DNA of 5,583 bases from NCBI GenBank assembly GCA_002771395.1, contig PCSS01000369.1, positions 1 to 5,583 on the forward strand, given 5' to 3'. The stretch comes from Bacteroidetes bacterium CG23_combo_of_CG06-09_8_20_14_all_32_9. GTDB taxonomy: Bacteria; Bacteroidota; Bacteroidia; Bacteroidales; GWA2-32-17. Below the pieces are notes generated by a model. It was given only the letters and a program-made list of their open reading frames with translations. It was not told the DNA's origin and searched no databases. Within the stretch, counting starts at the first letter, position 1. Each line of letters starts with the position of its first letter. The position numbers and the translations under genes are program-made. Of this stretch, positions 1 through 5,583 are shown piece after piece.

Positions 1-6
1 TTAAAA

Positions 7-210
7 GTGTTCGTGAGATCGCTTCGCTAAGTTCTCATTTACAACAGTAAACTACGGTTTTAAAATCTTGTCCGCCTCGAAAAATCTGATTTTTAGAACC
101 CCTCTTAACATATTTTGGTAAAATATTTTTTCCGCAGATTACGCAGATTTTCGCTGAAAAAAATATATCTGCGATTATCAGCGAACTTAGCGAAGCACTC
201 TCACGAACAC
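7..210. repeat. MITE/REP-like element bounded by 28-nt inverted repeats
   Basis: Positions 7-34 and 183-210 are reverse complements of each other at 26 of 28 positions; the two mismatches are adjacent (19-20 against 197-198). The 148-nt interior has no open frame worth calling. The size, inverted ends and lack of genes fit a non-autonomous miniature transposable element or a palindromic intergenic repeat. Words of the CGCAGATT/ATCTGCG/TCAGCGAA kind recur between genes in Bacteroidetes, which is my recollection and not a search. A target duplication is not convincing: TAAAA occurs at 2-6 and at 213-217, but the second copy is 2 nt away from the arm and the surroundings are A-rich. The inverted repeat is certain; its nature as a mobile element is inferred. 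Confidence 0.6.
133..192. repeat. Phased array of CGC(A/T)GA-type words on both strands
   Basis: Three forward words start at 133 (CGCAGA), 142 (CGCAGA) and 152 (CGCTGA). Three reverse-complement words follow at 168 (TCTGCG), 178 (TCAGCG) and 187 (TTAGCG). The spacings are 9 and 10 nt on the left and 10 and 9 nt on the right, about one helical turn each. The segment 142-148 can pair with 167-173, and 151-157 can pair with 178-184. These two pairings cross, so the single strand cannot form both as simple nested hairpins. The last word lies inside the right arm of the larger inverted repeat, and its partner CGCTAA is at 25-30. Function is unknown. Confidence 0.5.
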
Positions 211-235
211 AATAAAAATAAAAAATATTCGTGAG
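200..235. repeat. Third copy of the arm-tip word, forming an alternative stem
   Basis: CTCACGAA at 200-207 lies in the right arm of the inverted repeat. It is complementary both to TTCGTGAG at 10-17, in the left arm, and to TTCGTGAG at 228-235, just outside the element. The second pairing would close a 20-nt A-rich loop. The extra copy may be the edge of an adjacent, partly lost repeat unit. Confidence 0.45.
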
Positions 236-237
236 TA

Positions 238-277
238 AATCTGCCGTAACCTTGTTTGGTTTTGGTTACGCCAGATT
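238..277. repeat. Strong 14-bp imperfect hairpin with a 12-nt loop
   Basis: The segment 238-251 pairs with 264-277 at 13 of 14 positions, with one C-C mismatch (244 against 271). The loop is 252-263. The stem holds six G-C pairs, which stands out in this AT-rich DNA. No T run follows, so it does not look like an intrinsic terminator. It sits 32 nt ahead of the possible small gene at 310 and next to the larger inverted-repeat element. It could be a second palindromic intergenic repeat or a leader structure. Confidence 0.55.
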
Positions 278-309
278 GGGTTTGATAAGCTTTTGTAAAA
301 TTTCATACT

Positions 310-465
310 ATGGACGAAACAAATGCTTTTGCTCTTGAAATAATAAAAGAGCTTGAAAAAAAATTTAAAAATGCCTGTTGCAATAAAGTTGCAGAAGCGT
401 ATCTTGATTGTGCACTGCTTATTAAGCATAAAATAATGAAAAGACAAAAGAACAAAACAACCTGA
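310..465 (+). CDS. Possible small protein, 51 aa, function unknown
   Basis: An ATG at 310 opens a 51-codon frame ending in TGA at 463-465; the frame is closed upstream by TAA at 286-288, and ATG 310 is the only likely start. The product begins MDETNAFALEIIKELEKKFK and reads like a real soluble helical protein: an acidic and hydrophobic first half, a Cys-Cys pair at residues 23-24, a third Cys at 34, and a basic tail (about 39-49) rich in Lys. There is no signal peptide or membrane segment. I do not recognise a family. No clear Shine-Dalgarno sequence precedes it, which is common in Bacteroidetes and so not decisive. It has no evident link to the downstream operon, which has its own possible promoter. 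It could also be a remnant of a longer gene or a chance frame. The antisense frame over the same bases is Phe-rich and much less protein-like. Confidence 0.4.
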   Translation: MDETNAFALEIIKELEKKFKNACCNKVAEAYLDCALLIKHKIMKRQKNKTT

Positions 466-498
466 TGTTACAAAAATATTATGAATATTTATCAACAA

Positions 499-531
499 TT
501 TGTTTTATTTAAAAAATTTTATGTAACTTGC
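499..531 (+). promoter_or_regulatory. Possible Bacteroidetes-type promoter for the two-gene operon
   Basis: TTTG at 499-502 and TAACTTG at 524-530 are separated by 21 nt. The Bacteroidetes primary-sigma consensus is a -33 TTG/TTTG and a -7 TAnnTTTG about 19-21 nt apart. The -7 box here is imperfect, with one T fewer than consensus. Transcription would begin near 537, leaving a leader of about 55 nt before the ATG at 593. No other candidate in 466-592 fits better. Confidence 0.35.
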
Positions 532-576
532 GTTGTTAAAAAGCAACCAAAATGAATTTATTTCGTCTTTGCATTT

Positions 577-583
577 AGAAAGG
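577..583 (+). promoter_or_regulatory. Ribosome-binding site that decides the start of gene 1
   Basis: AGAAAGG ends 9 nt before the ATG at 593. This purine-rich site and the signal peptide that begins exactly there favour 593 over the in-frame TTG at 533. That TTG overlaps the likely transcription start region and would put 20 non-signal residues ahead of the signal peptide. Confidence 0.5.
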
Positions 584-592
584 TTAATAGTA

Positions 593-1135
593 ATGAAAAT
601 TAAAATCATAAGTCTGTTTTGTCTTTTGAATATTTCAGCAATTTATTCAATTGGTCAAAATAAAAATACCGATACTTTGGCACAAACTAAACCTAAACCT
701 TTTTTATTGCCTAACAGCGAAATACTAATTACACCTCCTGCCCACTTTAAATATTCTGAAAAAATAAACGGATTTATTCATCCCGGCACATTTTCTTCAA
801 TTACTGTAACCTATATTGATGGCACTTCATTTCTTCAGATAACCGAAGGACTTACTTCCGAATATTTTACCTCTCAAAATACTGTTTTAGTTTCAGGTGA
901 AGATGTAAAAACAAAATCCGGAATGGACGGAAAATTATACCTTTTAAGTTTTTCAGTTACCTCTACCGACACTTCAAAAAAAGTAATGCAATTTGAACGA
1001 ATGATGCTCTTTACCGGCGACTATCAACGTACTATCTGGATAAATGCCAGTTATCCTGTGCTGGTAAAAAAACTACTATACCAGGTAATAAAAGAAAGCT
1101 TATTAAGTGTTGAATTTACCTCTAAAAACGAGTAA
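593..1135 (+). CDS. Small exported protein of unknown function, first gene of the operon
   Basis: The product is 180 aa. Residues 1-21 form a Sec signal peptide: Lys2 and Lys4, a hydrophobic core of Ile/Leu/Phe, and probable cleavage between Gly21 and Gln22. Cys10 lies inside the hydrophobic core and not in a lipobox, so a lipoprotein is unlikely. After a Lys/Pro/Thr-rich linker (about 23-40), the domain (41-175) alternates short beta-type segments such as SSITVTYID (68-76) and GKLYLLSFSVTS (113-124), then FTGDYQRTIWINASYP (140-155), and closes with a helix (156-170) and SVEF. This order loosely resembles the PsbP/Mog1/DcrB fold seen in small exported proteins. That is an impression from the pattern, not a match. 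There is no T9SS sorting domain, so it should stay in the periplasm or envelope. The stop codon is 5 nt before the large adhesin gene, so the two are probably co-expressed. A helper role is inferred only from linkage. The reading frame is secure; the function is not. Confidence 0.85.
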   Translation: MKIKIISLFCLLNISAIYSIGQNKNTDTLAQTKPKPFLLPNSEILITPPAHFKYSEKINGFIHPGTFSSITVTYIDGTSFLQITEGLTSEYFTSQNTVLVSGEDVKTKSGMDGKLYLLSFSVTSTDTSKKVMQFERMMLFTGDYQRTIWINASYPVLVKKLLYQVIKESLLSVEFTSKNE

Positions 1136-1140
1136 TTTAG

Positions 1141-4100
1141 ATGAAAAAAAATATTCACATATTACTTATCTTCGTTTTAACAATAAGCATATACAGCCAT
1201 AGTATAGCTCAAACTTATACTATTACTCATGATATTCCATGGTCAACTTCAAATCAAAATATGTGGGGACCAAATGGCGACCCGTTTAGCATCGACACCA
1301 GCATAGATTTATTTCACATAGCTTTTGATACCATAATTTCTGCGGGTTATATGGATACTATTTTAGGCGAGCCATTTGGAGTTATGTTTGATATAGACAC
1401 ATGGTTTTTAATTGGCTCTACATTTGAAATGACAGGTTGGACAACAGGTTGGATTGATGTTAATTATCCAGTAGAAATTAATATTGAGGTTCCAAATAAT
1501 TACACATTTAATCCCGGCGAAATAGTAACTATTCACTCCGATTACGAAGTTTTACCCGGATGGGAATTATATTCGCATTTCCCTCAGGCTGGTATAATTT
1601 CACTTGACCTGGATTTTGGATTTGGATTAGATATTGGTGCCAATGTGTGTTTATTCGGCTGCGACTACATAAATATTATGAACATTGACGTACCTACCGA
1701 TTCCATCGTTATATTTTATTTAAACGGTCAAACCGGAGAAACTACCTATCCTTGTTATGACCCAAGTAGTCCATTCGGATTTAGTTTTTGCCACGACACT
1801 ATTTTACCTATTACCTTTAATAATTTATTCGGTATTGGTTTAAGCGGTTCCATTACCCTTCCTTATATTGAAACAACTGATTGGTTAGACGATTCCGACC
1901 CTTGCCATCAAATTTTGTATGCTAATGGTGATAGTACATACATGGATTTGGATATTGATATTATTCAATTTTTATACGCTATTGCCGGACTTATTCCACC
2001 TCCGCAAGGACCTCTTATTCAACAATTTTTAACTATGCTTAACGGAACTTACGATTTGGGAGGCGGTATTACTATAGAGTACTCTTTAATGACGGCTCAC
2101 ATGTCTATTACTAACACTATGCAGCAAGATTTAACTTTTGACCCTACAGTTTACACTATTTTTACGTTTCCAACCCCTGTAGAATATTGGGTTTCTGACC
2201 CGCACAACGGGAATATAGAAGTTGACCATGGTACTTCAGATTCTATTTCTTTTGCCACCTGTATGGATTTTAGTTACCATTACCCTTGTTTTGGATGGCC
2301 CGAAATGCCAATTGGTTTTGATGCACATCTTGGCAACGAATTTACCAATCATACGTGGGATAGTTTAGCCTTTACTTTTCTTCTTACAGCTCTTGAATTT
2401 ACCATTCACATTCCCTTTTTCTTTAAGTCAGCAACCATTCCCGAATTTTGTATTAATGTTCCGTTTAAGTGTGCTGACTCTACCTGCTATTACGAAATTT
2501 GTTCGCCCGAAATTACTAACGACTCCTGTATTTTAAAGGCATTAGGACCTCCTAACCCTTCCGATTCAAGCCATGGAGATACACCACCTATTATGGACTG
2601 GGATTATCACATAGGACCCTTGGTTGATTTATCTATTCCGTTAGGATACATTCCTATTACATGGTATAACAACACTTGGGAATTAGCAGGATTTATTGAT
2701 ACTACTTTTGACGGTTTTATCATGATTCCTAATCCTGAAATGCAAATTGTATCGGTTACCGATAACGATAATATTTGTGCGGGCGATAGTATTGGTTATA
2801 TAACCATTAGTATGCAATATGGAACTCTTCCCTATATTTATACATGGTCAAATGGTGTTGTTGATACTTCTTATTCAAATGTCAACACACAATCGGGACT
2901 TCTTTCAGGAATTTATTTTGTAACTGTAAGTGATATTAATGGCTGTACGTTAACCGCTTCTGATACCATTACCGAAACCAATCCGCCCATTTTTATAACC
3001 CTATATCCTACCAATGTACTATGCAATGGCGGCATTACCGGTTCTATTACTTCACAGGTTTCTGGCGGCACACCTGGTTATACATATCAATGGTCGCCAA
3101 TTGGAGGAACCGGAGCAAATGCTACTAATTTACCAGCCGGAGTTTATACACTTTCTGTTACCGATGCAGTTGGCTGTCCTCAAACGGCTACTGCCACAAT
3201 TACTGAACCTGTTGCTCCAGTCGCCATTACACTTGATTCTATTTCCCATGTTCTTTGCTTTGGCGGTAATAACGGTTCTATTTCCATTTCAGTTAACGGA
3301 GGAAGTCCTGGTTATACATATATTTGGTCAAATGGCTTTACCCAACAAGACAATAACAACCTAACAGCTAACACTTACACCGTAACAGTTACCGATACCC
3401 ATAATTGTACCGAAACACTTACCGAAACAATTACTCAGCCCCCTGTTCTGTTAGCATATATAGCAGCAACAAATGTTACCTGTTATGGTCTTTCCGATGG
3501 AACTGCCAGTTTAATAGTAAATGGAGGAACACCACCTTATACTTACCTTTGGAGTACTAATGAAACTTCAGAAGACATTTCCGGTTTATCGTCCGGAAAT
3601 TACTCGGCAACCATTACCGACTCGCATTTATGTATCACCACAACTTCTGTTTTTATAACTCAACCGTTTGCACCACTTTCGTCAACCTACGAAGTAACCG
3701 ATGTGCTTTGCCATGGTTTAAGCACGGGTAGCATAAATCTTATTCCTGCCGGAGGTACGGTTCCTTATTCTTATCAATGGGGTTCCGGTCAAACTACTCA
3801 GGATTTGAATAATATTCCAACCGGCACTTATGAAGTAACTATTACCGATTTTAATCTTTGCACTTTTACTGCAAGTGTTTTTGTTTCGGAGCCATTGCAG
3901 GCACTCGAAACAAATCTTACCGGTACTGACGTTCGTTGCTTTGGCGAAGTAAACGGGACTACCGATTTAACCATTTCGGGAGGCTCACCCCCATATATAA
4001 TACTATGGAATAATGGGTCAAATAATGAAGACCTTAATACACTTTTCGCTGGAAATTATTTTGTAACCGTAACCGATAGTCACGCATGTTCTGCTGTTGA

Positions 4101-5373
4101 CAGCATTAGCATTACTGAACCCGGAAAATTATATGCTTCTGTTACACAAGGTTTGCATATATGTATAGGTGAAACTGCCGATTTAACTGTGTCAGTTACT
4201 GGTGGAACTGCATGGTACACGTATCAATGGAATAATGGAGTTACCGATACAATAATACATGTTTTACCTGCTGTAACTACTAATTACAGCGTTACTGTTA
4301 CCGACAGTCATGGCTGTACTACAAATGAGGAAACAAATGTTTTAGTTTATCCTCCATTATCGGCAGATATTTATACCGATAAAGATACTATTTGCCCGGG
4401 CGAAGCCATACTTATTTTCGGAACCATTTTAGGCGGTAACAATAATTACATTATTACGTTTAATGATTCAACCATTCAATTTCCTTATATTTATTATCCG
4501 CTCAATACATCGCAATACACTATAACAATTGCTGATGATTGCGGAACTCCTTCAATTACTTCCTACTTAAATATCTTTGTATTAAATACACATCCTGTCG
4601 GATTTCAGGCAGATATTACTTATGGTTGTGTTCCCCTTACCGTTACTTTTAATGAGGTAAATCCCGTTTCCGGAGAGACCTATCTATGGAATTTTGGTGA
4701 ATCCAATTCTAACGTAAGCATTGTTAAAAATCCAACGCATACGTATGAAGTACCGGGCAATTATGATGTTTCGCTTACCGTTACCTCTGCTGAGGGTTGT
4801 TCATCGTATTTAGAAATAAATGATTTTATTCATGTGTATCCATTACCTGAAGCAAAATTTGTAACTAATCCTGTAGCAATTAATATCATTAATCCTACGG
4901 TTAATTTCATTAATTTATCTACCGGTGCAACTGATTACCAATGGTATTTTGGTGACGGTGATTCATCTGACATCGAAAATCCGTATCATACATATTTGAA
5001 TATCCCTAATCAATATAATATTACACTGATTGCTATAAGTACTTATGGCTGTTCCGATACAGTAAATTATACACTATTAGTTAAAGGTGAATATACGTTT
5101 TATGCTCCTTCGGCTTTTTCGCCAGATGCCGATGGTAAAAACGAAGAATTTTTGGTTTATGCTACCAATATAGATTTTAACTCGTTTAAACTCGAAATTT
5201 TTGACCGTTGGGGTGAAGTAATTTTCAGAACATACGATATTACTGAAGGCTGGAACGGCAGAGCTAAAAATAACAAATTAGTTCCCGTGGGTTCTTATAC
5301 GTGGATGGCTGTGTTTAAAGACTTAAACGGAGTAACCCGTATAAGAAACGGAAGCGTAACTGTAATCAGATAA
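1141..5373 (+). CDS. Large T9SS-secreted surface protein with SprB repeats, PKD-like domains and gliding-motility-type C-terminal domain
   Basis: The product is 1410 aa and complete. Residues 1-23 are a Sec signal peptide ending SIA before Gln24. Residues 24-533 are an unrecognised beta-rich region with 12 cysteines (170, 174, 205, 217, 255, 374, 383, 437, 444, 449, 454, 463) and a hydrophobic helical hairpin around 274-300. Residues 536-1146 hold eight SprB-type repeats, the eighth diverged. Two PKD-like domains follow: 1151-1234 (LWNFGES 1182-1188, NPTHTY 1198-1203) and 1235-1315 (WYFGDGD 1268-1274, NPYHTY 1280-1285). The first lacks the usual FGDG aspartate. Residues 1317-1410 are a type B T9SS sorting domain. 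By family knowledge such proteins are exported by Sec, then by the T9SS, and act at the cell surface in adhesion or gliding; SprB itself is far larger. Whether this host glides cannot be told here. The start is the first codon after a 5-nt gap, directly at the signal peptide. Residues 24-995 contain only four Lys/Arg. Confidence 0.95.
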   Translation: MKKNIHILLIFVLTISIYSHSIAQTYTITHDIPWSTSNQNMWGPNGDPFSIDTSIDLFHIAFDTIISAGYMDTILGEPFGVMFDIDTWFLIGSTFEMTGWTTGWIDVNYPVEINIEVPNNYTFNPGEIVTIHSDYEVLPGWELYSHFPQAGIISLDLDFGFGLDIGANVCLFGCDYINIMNIDVPTDSIVIFYLNGQTGETTYPCYDPSSPFGFSFCHDTILPITFNNLFGIGLSGSITLPYIETTDWLDDSDPCHQILYANGDSTYMDLDIDIIQFLYAIAGLIPPPQGPLIQQFLTMLNGTYDLGGGITIEYSLMTAHMSITNTMQQDLTFDPTVYTIFTFPTPVEYWVSDPHNGNIEVDHGTSDSISFATCMDFSYHYPCFGWPEMPIGFDAHLGNEFTNHTWDSLAFTFLLTALEFTIHIPFFFKSATIPEFCINVPFKCADSTCYYEICSPEITNDSCILKALGPPNPSDSSHGDTPPIMDWDYHIGPLVDLSIPLGYIPITWYNNTWELAGFIDTTFDGFIMIPNPEMQIVSVTDNDNICAGDSIGYITISMQYGTLPYIYTWSNGVVDTSYSNVNTQSGLLSGIYFVTVSDINGCTLTASDTITETNPPIFITLYPTNVLCNGGITGSITSQVSGGTPGYTYQWSPIGGTGANATNLPAGVYTLSVTDAVGCPQTATATITEPVAPVAITLDSISHVLCFGGNNGSISISVNGGSPGYTYIWSNGFTQQDNNNLTANTYTVTVTDTHNCTETLTETITQPPVLLAYIAATNVTCYGLSDGTASLIVNGGTPPYTYLWSTNETSEDISGLSSGNYSATITDSHLCITTTSVFITQPFAPLSSTYEVTDVLCHGLSTGSINLIPAGGTVPYSYQWGSGQTTQDLNNIPTGTYEVTITDFNLCTFTASVFVSEPLQALETNLTGTDVRCFGEVNGTTDLTISGGSPPYIILWNNGSNNEDLNTLFAGNYFVTVTDSHACSAVDSISITEPGKLYASVTQGLHICIGETADLTVSVTGGTAWYTYQWNNGVTDTIIHVLPAVTTNYSVTVTDSHGCTTNEETNVLVYPPLSADIYTDKDTICPGEAILIFGTILGGNNNYIITFNDSTIQFPYIYYPLNTSQYTITIADDCGTPSITSYLNIFVLNTHPVGFQADITYGCVPLTVTFNEVNPVSGETYLWNFGESNSNVSIVKNPTHTYEVPGNYDVSLTVTSAEGCSSYLEINDFIHVYPLPEAKFVTNPVAINIINPTVNFINLSTGATDYQWYFGDGDSSDIENPYHTYLNIPNQYNITLIAISTYGCSDTVNYTLLVKGEYTFYAPSAFSPDADGKNEEFLVYATNIDFNSFKLEIFDRWGEVIFRTYDITEGWNGRAKNNKLVPVGSYTWMAVFKDLNGVTRIRNGSVTVIR
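2746..4578 (+). repeat. Eight in-frame SprB-type protein repeats
   Basis: The repeats cover residues 536-1146 of the large protein. Each has a first Cys (546, 628, 706, 781, 857, 933, 1008, 1085) followed by a short Gly-rich turn, a GG.(P).Y.Y.W segment (Trp at 569, 651, 729, 804, 880, 956, 1030; absent in the eighth), G.Y.V.VTD, and a second Cys (602, 679, 756, 831, 907, 983, 1059, 1134). Repeats 2-6 end in I(T/S)(E/Q)P or a close variant. The second cysteines are 75-77 residues apart throughout. The two cysteines of a repeat are 49-56 residues apart and may form a disulfide, which is an inference. Repeat 1 has a longer loop, and repeat 8 is strongly diverged. At the DNA level the copies are mostly different, so this is old duplication. 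Confidence 0.85.
5089..5370 (+). other. Region encoding the type B T9SS C-terminal sorting domain
   Basis: This encodes residues 1317-1410. Landmarks are YAPSAFSPDADGKNEEF (1321-1337), the EIFDRWGEVIF core (1352-1362), GWNGR (1370-1374), PVGSYTW (1382-1388) and the terminal GSVTVIR (1404-1410). These match the 'gliding motility-associated C-terminal domain' pattern, which type B T9SS cargo uses for outer-membrane translocation. The domain carries 11 Lys/Arg in 94 residues, in sharp contrast with the rest of the protein. Confidence 0.9.
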
Positions 5374-5583
5374 TTAGAACCTTTCCTTAATATCATGCAT
5401 TATTAAAATTTATAAAGTTCATTGTTAAACAACAGATCATTAACAAATTGTTATCAGCATCAAAAATAAAGATAAATCGCTTCATTGTTAAATTGTTATT
5501 TGTTAACAAATAGAGAATGTTTTAATAAATAAAATAGCAATTTATACCTTAAATCCGCAAGTGATTTATAACTTATTATCTCC
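5374..5583. other. Non-coding 3' region with a TTGTTA/TAACAA cluster
   Basis: No gene is visible in the last 210 nt. TTGTTA occurs at 5422, 5448, 5485, 5493 and 5500, and its complement TAACAA at 5441 and 5504. TTCATTGTTAAA is repeated exactly at 5418-5429 and 5481-5492. The cluster ends in the perfect 16-bp palindrome TATTTGTTAACAAATA at 5497-5512. This may be operator-like sequence ahead of a gene beyond the window. AT-rich composition makes some of these words expected by chance. No convincing intrinsic terminator follows the large gene. Confidence 0.4.
5497..5512. promoter_or_regulatory. Perfect 16-bp palindrome, possible protein-binding site
   Basis: TATTTGTT at 5497-5504 is followed directly by its exact reverse complement at 5505-5512, with no spacer. 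A zero-loop palindrome suits a dimeric DNA-binding protein better than an RNA hairpin. It lies 71 nt before the window end. The binding protein and target gene are unknown. Confidence 0.3.

Noticed and set aside
110..131. Hairpin followed by T run, terminator-like
   Set aside because: The stem (ATATTTT/AAAATAT) is only A-T pairs, no gene ends nearby, and such hairpins are expected by chance in this DNA.
1..235. CRISPR array
   Set aside because: The repeats are inverted or only 6-9 nt long and spaced about one helical turn apart; there are no repeat-spacer units of CRISPR length.
474..490. AAATATT-ATG-AATATTT hairpin just after the small frame
   Set aside because: It is a 7-bp stem of A-T pairs without a T run, too weak to call a terminator.
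187..498. Minus-strand open frame of 103 codons
   Set aside because: Its translation is Phe- and Ile-rich with no signal or motif. It is antisense to the more protein-like 310-465 frame and runs through the hairpin and the right arm of the inverted repeat.
533..592. Upstream TTG start adding 20 residues to the small exported protein
   Set aside because: The TTG lies at the likely transcription start, has no ribosome-binding site, and would bury the signal peptide. ATG 593 has AGAAAGG at a good distance.
3014..3364. Plus-strand open frame of 116 codons inside the large gene
   Set aside because: It is an out-of-frame shadow of SprB repeats 2 and 3; the Leu/Pro-rich translation reflects the repeated codons of the real frame.
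5387..5406. TTAATA/TATTAA hairpin after the large gene, possible terminator
   Set aside because: It is a six-pair A-T stem with an 8-nt loop and no proper T run.
5451..5459. TTATCAGCA as a DnaA box, with the region as a replication origin
   Set aside because: It differs at two positions from TTATCCACA, there are no other boxes, and there is no dnaA or other replication gene in the window.
5545..5552. TACCTTAA as a -7 promoter box for a downstream gene
   Set aside because: It has two mismatches to TAnnTTTG, and no TTG lies at the required distance upstream.

Overview
The window is AT-rich DNA from a member of the Bacteroidetes (Bacteroidota), probably an uncultured Flavobacteriia/Bacteroidia-type lineage. 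The main evidence is the large gene at 1141-5373. Its product has an N-terminal signal peptide, a row of SprB-type repeats, two PKD-like domains and a gliding-motility/type IX secretion (T9SS) type B C-terminal sorting domain, a combination found in this phylum. A possible Bacteroidetes-type promoter (TTTG, 21 nt, TAnnTT-like) at 499-531 fits the same assignment.

Layout. Positions 1-309 have no convincing gene but are highly structured. A 28-nt, 26/28 inverted repeat (7-34 and 183-210) encloses a gene-free core, giving a roughly 204-bp MITE/REP-like unit. Within it lies a helically phased set of CGC(A/T)GA words on both strands. A third copy of the arm tip (228-235) and a separate 14-bp hairpin (238-277) follow. 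Positions 310-465 hold a possible 51-codon gene of unknown function. Positions 466-592 carry the likely promoter and ribosome-binding site of a two-gene operon. Gene 1 (593-1135) encodes a small exported protein of 180 aa. Gene 2 (1141-5373) starts 5 nt after gene 1 stops and encodes a 1410-aa T9SS-secreted, SprB-repeat surface protein. Positions 5374-5583 are non-coding and contain a cluster of TTGTTA/TAACAA words ending in a perfect 16-bp palindrome.

How the genes work together. The 5-nt gap implies co-transcription and perhaps translational coupling. The small exported protein would stay in the periplasm or cell envelope, because it has no T9SS sorting domain. The large protein would cross the inner membrane by Sec and the outer membrane by the T9SS, to become a cell-surface or released filamentous protein. 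A helper role for the small protein is possible but is only inferred from linkage.

The most unusual directly visible property is in the large protein. Its mature first ~970 residues contain only three lysines and one arginine, including a 465-residue stretch with neither. The C-terminal sorting domain and the neighbouring protein have ordinary amounts. The ~510-residue N-terminal region with 12 cysteines is not one I recognise. I see no defence system, CRISPR array, tRNA or rRNA.
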